Shown here piece by piece: positions 1 to 4,631 of a stretch of DNA of 6,112 bases. A model generated the notes under the pieces. It was not told the DNA's origin. It made no database searches and saw only the letters and a program-made list of their open reading frames with translations. The translations under genes and the position numbers were made by a program. Location of the stretch: NCBI GenBank assembly GCA_016212685.1, contig JACREW010000166.1, positions 1-6,112 of the forward strand, written 5' to 3'. Source of the stretch: Nitrospirota bacterium. Lineage in GTDB: Bacteria; Nitrospirota; Thermodesulfovibrionia; Thermodesulfovibrionales; Dissulfurispiraceae. Each line of letters opens with the position of its first letter. The first letter of the stretch is position 1.

Positions 1-831
1 GCCTTTGGCCTCTATTACTCCGATGTTATTGACTATTCCTTTAAGGGCGTTGTCCGCCTGTCTTGCGGTCAGGGTTATCAGACCTCCGTCCGCCTTTATG
101 CTGCCGCTGTTGAATATGCTGCCGTTGTCGGATGCCTTGTTCACCACAAGGCTTATAAGCTCATTGCCCGCGAAGTTAAGCGCGACTTCTTCTCCAGAGG
201 CAAGATGAACTTTGCCGAGATTAGCGATTATCGTGCCTTCGTTTGTTACCGAGGTCGCGGCGAGCACTGCAAATCCTCCGTCTGAGATGTTTATGGTTCC
301 CTGATTGACTATCGAGGCAATGGAAGAGGAAATGTTCTTAAATATGTATTTGTCGGAGAGAAAGTCTTCGTTTGAGATGTTCATTGTAGAGCCGAGGAAG
401 CCTGCGGTCTCTATCCTTCCTGTGGGGCCTACCAAAAGGCCGTTTGGATTGACTACGAAGACTCTGCCGTTGGCGCTCAGTTGGCCGTAGATGTATGAGG
501 GGTCTGCGCCGACAACTCTGTTTAAGGCCACCGAATTGCTGCCCGGCTGGAAGAATCTTACCGCTTCGTTCTGCGCTATGCTGAAGCCCTGCCAGTTGAT
601 TATCGCCTTGTCCGTGGACTGGTTGATGTGCATTGTGGTTGAAGTGGGCGTAGAGACCGAGGCATTGCCGGATACGACATTGGAGCCCTGCGGTAATGCC
701 CAGACGGTCTGCGACCAGAGCATAAGCGAGCAGAGCGCAAGGCTCATTGCCTTCGTTCCGGGGACAGTCCCGATTCTACGGCTTCGCCCGTAAATCAGGG
801 ACAGTCCCCTCAAACTCTTAACTCTATTCAT
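1..831 (-). CDS. TpsA-type exoprotein, filamentous haemagglutinin N-terminal secretion domain (3' end beyond window)
   Basis: The first 277 codons are visible and the frame is still open at the left edge. This is the secreted partner of a two-partner secretion system: the N-terminal TPS domain is recognised by TpsB and the protein is exported to or beyond the cell surface. The hydrophobic signal core lies at about residues 29-46, ending QTVWA before LPQG. The TPS domain follows at about 47-150, with INWQGFSI (78-85), LNRVVG (103-108) and the family hallmark NPNG (128-131). Then come short beta-helix-like repeats (GTINISDGG, GTIIANLG, GSIKADGG). The ATG at 831 is supported by AAAGGAGGA six bases upstream. 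Residues 8-24 are encoded by a REP-like hairpin, so the signal peptide is unusually long. Its transporter gene lies upstream on the same strand, with a hicBA pair in between. The cargo function cannot be seen in this window. The TPS assignment is secure. Confidence 0.9.
   Translation of the reverse strand, partial: MNRVKSLRGLSLIYGRSRRIGTVPGTKAMSLALCSLMLWSQTVWALPQGSNVVSGNASVSTPTSTTMHINQSTDKAIINWQGFSIAQNEAVRFFQPGSNSVALNRVVGADPSYIYGQLSANGRVFVVNPNGLLVGPTGRIETAGFLGSTMNISNEDFLSDKYIFKNISSSIASIVNQGTINISDGGFAVLAATSVTNEGTIIANLGKVHLASGEEVALNFAGNELISLVVNKASDNGSIFNSGSIKADGGLITLTARQADNALKGIVNNIGVIEAKG
760..809. repeat. REP-like hairpin inside the tpsA signal-peptide region
   Basis: The outer arms are GGGGACAGTCCC (760-771) and GGGACAGTCCCC (798-809), which pair with one mismatch. 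Each arm is also nearly self-complementary around its central A. The inner arms 772-781 and 788-796 pair with one bulged base, leaving the hexaloop CTTCGC (782-787). The whole 50-nt unit folds back on itself, as REP/RAYT-type palindromes do. It encodes tpsA residues 8-24 in frame and separates the start codon and its strong ribosome-binding site from the hydrophobic signal core. Membership of a mobilised REP family is inferred; only one unit is present here. Confidence 0.7.
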
Positions 832-837
832 GATCGT

Positions 838-844
838 CCTCCTT
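838..844 (-). promoter_or_regulatory. Shine-Dalgarno site of tpsA
   Basis: AAGGAGG on the minus strand, six bases before the ATG at 831. It decides the start upstream of the REP-like hairpin rather than the in-frame ATG at codon 29, which has no such site and would give a signal peptide without a basic N-region. Confidence 0.75.
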
Positions 845-866
845 TGTTTGCTTTCAAAAAATATGT

Positions 867-895
867 ATGGTAAATTAAAGACATAGTTTTGTTAA
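867..895 (-). promoter_or_regulatory. Possible tpsA promoter
   Basis: On the minus strand TTAACA (895-890, 5/6 to the -35 consensus) is followed after 17 bases by TACCAT (872-867, 4/6 to the -10 consensus). It lies in the 80-bp gap between tpsA and the divergent hicBA. Because hicBA separates tpsA from tpsB, a local promoter for tpsA would be useful, but the match is only moderate. Confidence 0.3.
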
Positions 896-911
896 TGGAG
901 GTAAGACAGCG

Positions 912-1139
912 ATGAAAAAGATCAGGATAACGGCTGAACTTGCGCCCGCCGAAGAAGGCGGTTATGTGGTGTATTGCCCGGAGCTTGACATAACCACGGA
1001 AGGCGAAACCGTGGAGCATGCGGTTGAGATGCTTGAAGATGCCGCCCGCGGATATATTGATGTAGTCGGAATAGAGAATGTCCCTCACTTTTCCGGAAAG
1101 ACTATAAAAGAAGAACTGGAACTCGTTATTAATGGCTAA
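912..1139 (+). CDS. hicB: HicB-like antitoxin
   Basis: A 75-residue protein with the HicB fold signature: beta-strand KIRITAELAPAEEGGYVVY, then CPELDITTEGETVEHAVEML, an amphipathic helix and a short tail. HicB proteins of this size bind and neutralise HicA and usually repress their own operon. No separate DNA-binding domain (HTH or RHH) follows the partial RNase H-like fold, so this is the minimal version. The start at 912 has GGAGGT nine bases upstream. Its last eight bases overlap the hicA start, as expected for a coupled pair. The order is antitoxin first, the reverse of the common hicA-hicB order but known in the family. The pair sits between tpsB and tpsA on the opposite strand. Confidence 0.85.
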   Translation: MKKIRITAELAPAEEGGYVVYCPELDITTEGETVEHAVEMLEDAARGYIDVVGIENVPHFSGKTIKEELELVING

Positions 1140-1383
1140 ACAGCCTGTCTTGTCCGGCAAAGAGCTATGCAGTATTCTTGAAAAAGAAGGGTTTGAATGC
1201 GTACGCCAGACAGGCAGCCATAAAATATACCGTAAAATGACCGAAGAAGGAGTCATAACCGTACCGATTCCCGTCCATTCCAACAAGCCTTTGAAAAAAG
1301 GCACTCTACATGCAATATTAAAGAAAACCGGCATTACCGCAGAGAAACTGATCTTCCTGTTCACCATTCTTCACTCCCTTTAA
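1132..1383 (+). CDS. hicA: HicA-like mRNA interferase toxin
   Basis: An 83-residue protein of the HicA family (dsRBD-like fold), whose members cleave mRNA on the ribosome or free in the cytoplasm. The visible core is LSGKELCSILEKEGFECVRQ, then GSHKIYR with the catalytic histidine at residue 30, then VPIPVHSNKPLKKGTLHAILKKTGI. The ATG at 1132 overlaps the end of hicB by eight bases, so translation is probably coupled. The core looks intact, so an active toxin is plausible. The final ten residues (IFLFTILHSL) are hydrophobic and do not look like the usual short HicA ending. They overlap, on the other strand, the coding-like tail behind tpsB, so the last bases may come from the sequence the module landed in (inference). 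Family assignment is strong; the exact C-terminus is less certain. Confidence 0.85.
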   Translation: MAKQPVLSGKELCSILEKEGFECVRQTGSHKIYRKMTEEGVITVPIPVHSNKPLKKGTLHAILKKTGITAEKLIFLFTILHSL

Positions 1384-1465
1384 GCTGTTGTTCTTGTCTT
1401 TCTTCCTTATTGGCCGCAACTGCGGCGAAGTCGTATTCCTTTGTCTCCCCTCCTGCGCTATAACG
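1361..1465 (-). other. Coding-like tail downstream of tpsB, possible gene remnant
   Basis: After the tpsB stop (TAG, 1468-1466) the same frame stays open for 34 codons to TGA at 1363-1361. It contains segments such as KEYDFAAVAANK and ERQEQQLKGSEEW. The make-up is hydrophilic and looks like real protein rather than random sequence. It starts with no ATG or GTG and overlaps the 3' end of hicA. It may be the end of a gene cut away when hicBA arrived, or a read-through extension. No family is recognised. Confidence 0.3.
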
Positions 1466-2227
1466 CTAAAACGCAATTGTTGCCTGAGCATATGTCTCGG
1501 AGTTCTTTGAATTAAATCTTCCATTTATCTCCGGCACTGCATAATCTATCCTGAAAGAAAAATTCTTTCCCGCGTAAAGCCTCAGGCCGGCGCCCATGCT
1601 TGTGAGGTAGTTGTCTTTATCCTCGCCGGGCTGGGGCTTGTTCCTATATATGCCTCCGTGGTCTGCGAAAAGGGCAAGCTTGATAGTGTCGCCTATCTTT
1701 TGGCCGAGGACTTTGGTTTCGGGGAAGAAGGGCGAGAGCGCAAACTCCGCGGTCAGGCTGTATCCGTTGTCTCCGCTGTGTATCGCGGGCTTGAATCCCC
1801 TGACGCTGCCCATGCCGCCTATTACGAACTGCTCGGCCACGAATAATTCGTCCCCTGAAATCTGTGCGGAGCCTTTAAGGACAAGATAGCTGTATAAGGG
1901 GAGTTTCTGAACCCTTGCCGCGTCTATGTTAAGTTTATTGAACTGTCCGTCGGCATTAAGGCGGCTGGTATTGGCGTCTTTTCTGCCCGCGCCTCCTAAA
2001 AGGTCTCTTATTCCCATGCTGTATTCGATTCCCCATATATTTCTTCCGTAAAGGCCGTCAGAGCAGTCATAGTTTACGCCTATGTTGAATATCCTTATGT
2101 CGTCCTTGCTGTTGAGCGAGTCGAGCCTGTATTCGTAAACATCCTTGTATTGAAATCCTGCCTTTACGGTAAGCGACCGCTCTCTCGTCTTTATAAACGG
2201 ACGGCTTACATAGATGCCGTATATATC
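1466..2227 (-). CDS. TpsB outer-membrane transporter, C-terminal part (beta-barrel), out of frame with its N-terminal part
   Basis: This is the barrel half of the TpsB (ShlB/FhaC-type, Omp85 superfamily) exporter. It reads cleanly from GAT at 2227 (DIYGIYVSRPF) to TAG at 1466, giving 253 residues. It contains VRGF, the conserved L6-loop motif of TpsB and BamA proteins (about residue 458 of the rejoined protein), the barrel-strand motif ALFADHGG, and a final phenylalanine (QATIAF), the usual outer-membrane C-terminal signature. No start codon or ribosome-binding site lies at its front; the first ATG in frame is at 2017, inside the barrel. It is therefore not an independent gene but the continuation of 2206-3177. 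Joined across the shift the protein is 569 residues, the normal TpsB size. Whether function is lost depends on whether the shift is real. Confidence 0.85.
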   Translation of the reverse strand, partial: DIYGIYVSRPFIKTRERSLTVKAGFQYKDVYEYRLDSLNSKDDIRIFNIGVNYDCSDGLYGRNIWGIEYSMGIRDLLGGAGRKDANTSRLNADGQFNKLNIDAARVQKLPLYSYLVLKGSAQISGDELFVAEQFVIGGMGSVRGFKPAIHSGDNGYSLTAEFALSPFFPETKVLGQKIGDTIKLALFADHGGIYRNKPQPGEDKDNYLTSMGAGLRLYAGKNFSFRIDYAVPEINGRFNSKNSETYAQATIAF

Positions 2228-3177
2228 CGCGCCTTTCCTTCTATTCCGAGGACTGTGAGGTCTTCTCCTGCCTTATAAAGGCTGTTTGCGTGGTAAATGC
2301 CTATTTGTGTGCCGTCTCCGCCGATGGGCATAAGGTATTCGACCCTGCCGTAAGAGAGTTTGTTGATGTCTATCCTGTCAAGGCCTGTAGTTCCCCTGAG
2401 CATTATCGAATCGCCGCTCGTAATGATATTGCCGACATTAAGCGCGGCGCTCATGCGGTGCTTGCTCGTTGTATTTGAGCCGAAGTTGTCGTAACCGATG
2501 CTGCCCGATATGGGAAATTTGTCCGATACGCTTGCTGTGATGTCGGTTGTTCCGGGCTCTTTTCCCGCCTGCAAGGCCGCCTTGACCTCAAGAGAGGGAT
2601 ATTCGTTGAGGATAAGCAGCGACCGCTCGATGGTCTGTTCTTTGAGCGAGGGGTCTTTCCGGACTGCGGCAAGGTGTTTTTCGATGAATGACGCGCTGTA
2701 GCTTTTGTTGCCGTCAATTGTGATTTTGCCGACTTTGCCCTCGACTATTTTAATGATTACAATGCCGTCTTTTATGTCCTGAGCAGGCACAAAGGCATTT
2801 GATAGGATATATCCGGCCTCCCTGTATTTCGCTGTTATGAGGTCTGCGACCGCCTGAATCTGAGCGAGTGTGAGTTCCCTGTTTTCGTTAGCGGATGTTA
2901 TTGAGTTTATGATGTCAGGACTGAGGAGAGTATTGCCTTCGACTTTGAATTGTTTGACGAAAACTTTAGGGCCGACAGGTTCTTTGACTTCTTTGGGCTT
3001 TTCTTCCTTTTTAATCTCAGGCGGCTCTTTTGGCCTTTCCTTGGGAATGATGTCCTTCTTTTCGAGTTGCTGAAGCACCTCGCCGCTGCGCTCCTGCGCG
3101 TAAAGAACATTTAACGGGAAAAAACCAATAAGGCAAAAAATTATAATGCTCTGCAATCCCGATCTAAGAAATGTCAT
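2206..3177 (-). CDS. TpsB outer-membrane transporter, N-terminal part (signal peptide, POTRA domains, first barrel strands)
   Basis: TpsB transporters sit in the outer membrane, capture the TPS domain of TpsA with their periplasmic POTRA domains and thread it out. Here a signal peptide (residues 1-28, ending LYAQ) is followed by a Lys/Glu/Pro-rich linker (about 29-70), a POTRA_2 domain (about 71-148, VFVKQFKVEGNTLLS to IVIIKIVEG), a second POTRA (about 149-217) and the first barrel strands (SGSIGYDNFGS onward). The linker matches the N-terminal helix/linker position of FhaC. The ATG at 3177 has AGAGGGAT shortly upstream. After codon 316 a 2-nt insertion puts the ribosome in the wrong frame, giving nine junk codons (RIYTASM at the end) and a stop at 2206. 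It is the upstream gene of the TPS pair. Confidence 0.9.
   Translation of the reverse strand: MTFLRSGLQSIIIFCLIGFFPLNVLYAQERSGEVLQQLEKKDIIPKERPKEPPEIKKEEKPKEVKEPVGPKVFVKQFKVEGNTLLSPDIINSITSANENRELTLAQIQAVADLITAKYREAGYILSNAFVPAQDIKDGIVIIKIVEGKVGKITIDGNKSYSASFIEKHLAAVRKDPSLKEQTIERSLLILNEYPSLEVKAALQAGKEPGTTDITASVSDKFPISGSIGYDNFGSNTTSKHRMSAALNVGNIITSGDSIMLRGTTGLDRIDINKLSYGRVEYLMPIGGDGTQIGIYHANSLYKAGEDLTVLGIEGKARIYTASM
2228..2232 (-). other. Frameshift site in tpsB (2-nt GC insertion)
   Basis: On the minus strand the frame reads GGA AAG GCG, then CGG ATA TAT. Removing one CG from the CGCG run gives GGA AAG GCG GAT ATA TAC GGC ATC TAT, that is GKADIYGIY, which matches the A-x-I-Y-G pattern of ShlB-type barrels. 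From there the downstream frame is open for 253 codons. The site is thus located to within a few bases. Confidence 0.8.
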
Positions 3178-3245
3178 CCGCTATCCCTCTTGTTTTCGAC
3201 CACATGCCCCTCCCTGTAGTAGCCCCTCGATCTAAAGTGCGTAAA

Positions 3246-3273
3246 AATACAATATATATCTATTATTTGTCAA
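3246..3273 (-). promoter_or_regulatory. tpsB promoter
   Basis: On the minus strand a perfect -35 box TTGACA (3273-3268) is followed after 16 bases by TGTATT (3251-3246), or after 18 by TATTTT. Transcription would begin near 3238, leaving a leader of about 60 nt before the tpsB ATG. The -35 box is shared, on the opposite strand, with the promoter of the XRE gene. Confidence 0.5.
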
Positions 3274-3276
3274 ATA
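3264..3276. promoter_or_regulatory. Candidate operator between tpsB and the XRE gene
   Basis: TATTTGTCAAATA is a perfect 13-bp palindrome around a single central base. It covers the -35 boxes of both divergent promoters, so a dimeric regulator bound here would affect both genes. It lies between 9-bp inverted arms AATATATAT (3251-3259) and ATATATATT (3287-3295). The XRE protein encoded next door is the obvious candidate ligand; that is inference. Confidence 0.4.
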
Positions 3277-3295
3277 GTTTTACCGCATATATATT
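3267..3295 (+). promoter_or_regulatory. XRE gene promoter, distal
   Basis: TTGTCA (3267-3272, 5/6 to consensus), a 17-base spacer and TATATT (3290-3295, 5/6). Transcription would begin near 3302, giving a leader of about 33 nt without any Shine-Dalgarno sequence. Within that leader an ATG at 3309 opens an eight-codon reading frame whose TGA overlaps the XRE start (TGATG). Confidence 0.5.
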
Positions 3296-3320
3296 ATTTA
3301 TTCTCAAGATGCAAAGCACA

Positions 3321-3326
3321 TATAAT
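3321..3326 (+). promoter_or_regulatory. Proximal -10 box of the XRE gene
   Basis: A perfect TATAAT ends eight bases before the ATG at 3335, so transcription from it would begin at about 3333-3335, giving an almost leaderless mRNA. No good -35 is seen at the right distance. The lack of a Shine-Dalgarno site before the gene fits leaderless translation. Confidence 0.35.
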
Positions 3327-3334
3327 CTCTATTG

Positions 3335-3673
3335 ATGAAATCGAATATCAAAGATGCAAGAAAAACGCTCGGCAGAAAAATAAGGGAGATAAGAAAGCTA
3401 AAAGGACTTACTCAGGAAAAACTTGGAGAAAAAGCTGATTTAAGCTATCAATACATCGGCGAGCTTGAGAGAGGAAATGTGAATGTAAGCTTTGATTCTC
3501 TTATGAAAATCGCTCTGGCGCTTGACATATATATCGGTGATTTTTTCAGGAACGATAAAGAAATCGTGAAAATAATTCAGGAAAGAAGCCCTCTCTCCCG
3601 CCTCTCCCCTCCCGACCTCGCCCTCATCAAAAAATCCCTCCGCCTTTTAAACAGGACTTTTGCGGGGGCGTAA
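3335..3673 (+). CDS. XRE/Cro-C1-type transcriptional regulator
   Basis: A 112-residue DNA-binding protein. The N-terminal HTH_3 domain spans about residues 10-68: LGRKIREIRKLKGLTQEKLG, the recognition-helix region LSYQYIGELERGNVNVSF, then DSLMKIALALDIYIGDFF. The rest is a short charged helix and a C-terminal segment (SPPDLALIKKSLRLLNRTF) of unknown role. Such proteins repress or activate nearby promoters as dimers. The gene is divergent from tpsB and shares a -35 region with it, so it may control tpsB and itself. ATG at 3335 is preferred; a TTG lies directly before it. No ribosome-binding site is visible. Its last 70 bases recur twice downstream. The HTH family is certain; the targets are inferred. 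Confidence 0.85.
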   Translation: MKSNIKDARKTLGRKIREIRKLKGLTQEKLGEKADLSYQYIGELERGNVNVSFDSLMKIALALDIYIGDFFRNDKEIVKIIQERSPLSRLSPPDLALIKKSLRLLNRTFAGA

Positions 3674-3675
3674 GA
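3605..3675 (+). repeat. Direct repeat R1: 3' end of the XRE gene
   Basis: The parent copy of a repeat found again at 4247-4316 (R2) and in shorter form at 4632-4663 (R3). R1 and R2 match at 66 of 71 positions (four substitutions and one gap), including uninterrupted blocks of 22 and 25 bases (3621-3642 and 3644-3668). R1 encodes the last residues of the XRE protein and its stop codon. Confidence 0.9.
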
Positions 3676-3707
3676 GCTACATTATATGTCAGTTTGAATC
3701 AAATACA

Positions 3708-3716
3708 TGCTATAAT
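3708..3716 (+). promoter_or_regulatory. Extended -10 promoter of the DUF4258 gene, leaderless start
   Basis: TGC followed by TATAAT is a consensus extended -10. The last T (3716) at -7 places +1 at 3723, which is the A of the gene's ATG. No Shine-Dalgarno sequence lies upstream, and no clear -35 at 17 bases. Together this predicts a leaderless mRNA. Confidence 0.55.
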
Positions 3717-3722
3717 TAAAAC

Positions 3723-3971
3723 ATGATACGGCTTCATCCGCATGCAAAGGAGAGAATGGCCGAACGAGGTGCAACCGAGGATGAAGTGATTGCAACCATT
3801 GAAGGCGGAGAGGGATTCCCTGCAAAATATGGCCGCGCCGGGTTTAGAAGAAACTTCTCATTTAGCGATATTTGGAGAGGAAAACATTACGGAATAAAAC
3901 AAATCGAGGCATATGCCGTAAAAGATGCCGGTGATTGGATTGTGATTACCGTCATAACTCGTTATTTTTAA
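3723..3971 (+). CDS. DUF4258 domain protein, toxin-like
   Basis: An 82-residue protein with the whole DUF4258 pattern: HAKERMAERGATEDEV near the N-terminus, GGEGFPAKYGRAGFRRNF in the middle, WRGKHYGIKQIEAYAV, and a C-terminal strand VITVITRYF. The biochemical role of DUF4258 is not settled as far as I know. Its size, histidine/arginine-rich start and pairing with a second tiny gene resemble type II toxin modules. The next gene, a DUF2283 protein, begins 19 bases later and has its own ribosome-binding site; the two families are often neighbours. The pair sits between repeats R1 and R2. Family assignment is firm; a toxin role is inference. Confidence 0.75.
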   Translation: MIRLHPHAKERMAERGATEDEVIATIEGGEGFPAKYGRAGFRRNFSFSDIWRGKHYGIKQIEAYAVKDAGDWIVITVITRYF

Positions 3972-3974
3972 AAG

Positions 3975-3982
3975 AAGGAGGG
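3975..3982 (+). promoter_or_regulatory. Shine-Dalgarno site deciding the AUU start of the DUF2283 gene
   Basis: AAGGAGGG lies eight bases before ATT at 3991. The ATG at 3983 directly touches the site, which is too close to use, and its frame stops after five codons at 3998. Confidence 0.6.
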
Positions 3983-3990
3983 ATGCTTAA

Positions 3991-4233
3991 ATTAAATTAA
4001 CTTACGACCCGAGATACAATATTGCGTATCTGCGGCTGCATGAAAAACTCACAGAAGTTGAAACCATTAAAATCAGCGATGAAATCAATATTGATATTGC
4101 CCCTGACGGCACGATCTACGGCATTGAATTATTGAATGCCAATGAACAACTTAGAAAAGAAGATCAAGGGAAACTGCTCGTAATAAATGAAGCCACCGGC
4201 GATAAAGTAGAAGTCGCAATATCAGGAGCATAA
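3991..4233 (+). CDS. DUF2283 domain protein with probable AUU start
   Basis: The 80-residue product reads (M)KLTYDPRYNIAYLRL at the start, then ISDEINIDIAPDGTIYGIELL, the DUF2283 pattern of tyrosine/aspartate, then the V..D..I..D.DG.I.GIE block. Members usually begin MK-x-x-YD, and here that position is ATT AAA TTA ACT TAC GAC, so ATT takes the place of ATG. An in-frame TAA (3988-3990) lies directly upstream, and no other ATG, GTG or TTG occurs before residue 45, so no usual start can give the domain. A strong Shine-Dalgarno site sits at the ideal distance. Either the gene uses a rare AUU start, which would keep expression low, or ATG has been lost by a G-to-T change. It forms a pair with the DUF4258 gene; its role as antitoxin is inference. 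Confidence 0.7.
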   Translation: MKLTYDPRYNIAYLRLHEKLTEVETIKISDEINIDIAPDGTIYGIELLNANEQLRKEDQGKLLVINEATGDKVEVAISGA

Positions 4234-4246
4234 GACAGCAGACATT

Positions 4247-4316
4247 TCCCCTCCGACCTATCCCTCATCAAAAAATCCCTCCGTCTTTTAAACAGGACTT
4301 TTGCGGGGGTGTAAGA
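4247..4316 (+). repeat. Direct repeat R2: remnant of an XRE gene 3' end
   Basis: A degenerate copy of R1 (66 of 71 positions identical). It still reads as SDLSLIKKSLRLLNRTFAGV followed by TAA, the C-terminus of an XRE protein like that at 3335, but without any of the HTH part. It lies 14 bases after the DUF2283 stop and ends the DUF4258/DUF2283 cassette. Differences from R1 are partly silent at the protein level. Confidence 0.9.
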
Positions 4317-4351
4317 AAAAATCGTTTTTTGTGATATATTTAAAATAAAAC

Positions 4352-4356
4352 GGAGG
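4352..4356 (+). promoter_or_regulatory. Shine-Dalgarno site of the antitoxin-like gene
   Basis: GGAGG eight bases before the ATG at 4365, unlike the leaderless arrangement of the two preceding cassette genes. The A/T-rich stretch before it (4331-4350) could hold a promoter, but no hexamer pair at proper spacing is convincing. Confidence 0.6.
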
Positions 4357-4364
4357 GCCGAGTT

Positions 4365-4625
4365 ATGCAGGTTGTCAGGGCTTTATTCGACGGACATGAT
4401 ATAAAACCAATCGAGCATATAAAGACTAAAAAAATTACCGAGGTTCTTGTGATATTTCCTAACGACGCGGAAAAAATTGCTCCTGCCGAAGCAAGAAGAC
4501 TTTTAAGAGGCTCCGGCAAAGGACACAACCTTACTGAAAAATTATTGGAATCAAGATTACAGGACCCCGAATATGAAAAATTATCGTCCTTGATTAGGGA
4601 GCATAGGTTGCCTTATAAAACATAA
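4365..4625 (+). CDS. Antitoxin-like protein (VapB/DUF104-type N-terminus), no adjacent toxin
   Basis: An 86-residue protein. The N-terminal half (VVRALFDGHDIKPIEHIKTK, then TEVLVIFP) resembles the swapped-barrel N-terminus of small antitoxins in which a beta-strand carrying FDG-x-x-KP is followed by a K/T..V.V strand. The C-terminal half is helical and charged (EARRLLRGSGKGHNLTEKLL, then ESRLQDPEYEKL), as in toxin-binding tails of VapB-like antitoxins. PIN-domain toxins normally follow such genes at once, but only 48 bases separate this one from the end of the convergent kinase gene, so the toxin is missing. It lies between repeats R2 and R3. Family assignment is by pattern only; an unrelated small regulator remains possible. 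Confidence 0.6.
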   Translation: MQVVRALFDGHDIKPIEHIKTKKITEVLVIFPNDAEKIAPAEARRLLRGSGKGHNLTEKLLESRLQDPEYEKLSSLIREHRLPYKT

Positions 4626-4631
4626 AGGAAA

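Noticed and set aside
305..793. Plus-strand reading frames inside tpsA
   Set aside because: The minus strand carries the TPS domain with NPNG and LNRV motifs; these frames lack domains and good ribosome-binding sites.
848..876. TTGCTT with TAAATT at 17 bases as the hicBA promoter
   Set aside because: Matches to consensus are only 3/6 and 4/6. A promoter must exist in this gap, but this pair is not good enough to call.
828..1367. A 179-residue minus-strand reading frame with a ribosome-binding-site-like AAAGGGAGTG before its ATG
   Set aside because: It lies entirely antisense to hicB and hicA, which have clear family patterns, and its translation has no recognisable domain. The start signal alone is noted in a finding as a possible scar.
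1413..1426. GCCGCA-AC-TGCGGC hairpin between hicA and tpsB as a terminator
   Set aside because: The stem is perfect but the loop is minimal and no T-run follows on either strand. It also lies inside the coding-like tail.
4316..4330. A-run, TCG, T-run hairpin after R2 as a terminator
   Set aside because: The stem is A/T only, with no GC part, so it would be too weak for rho-independent termination.
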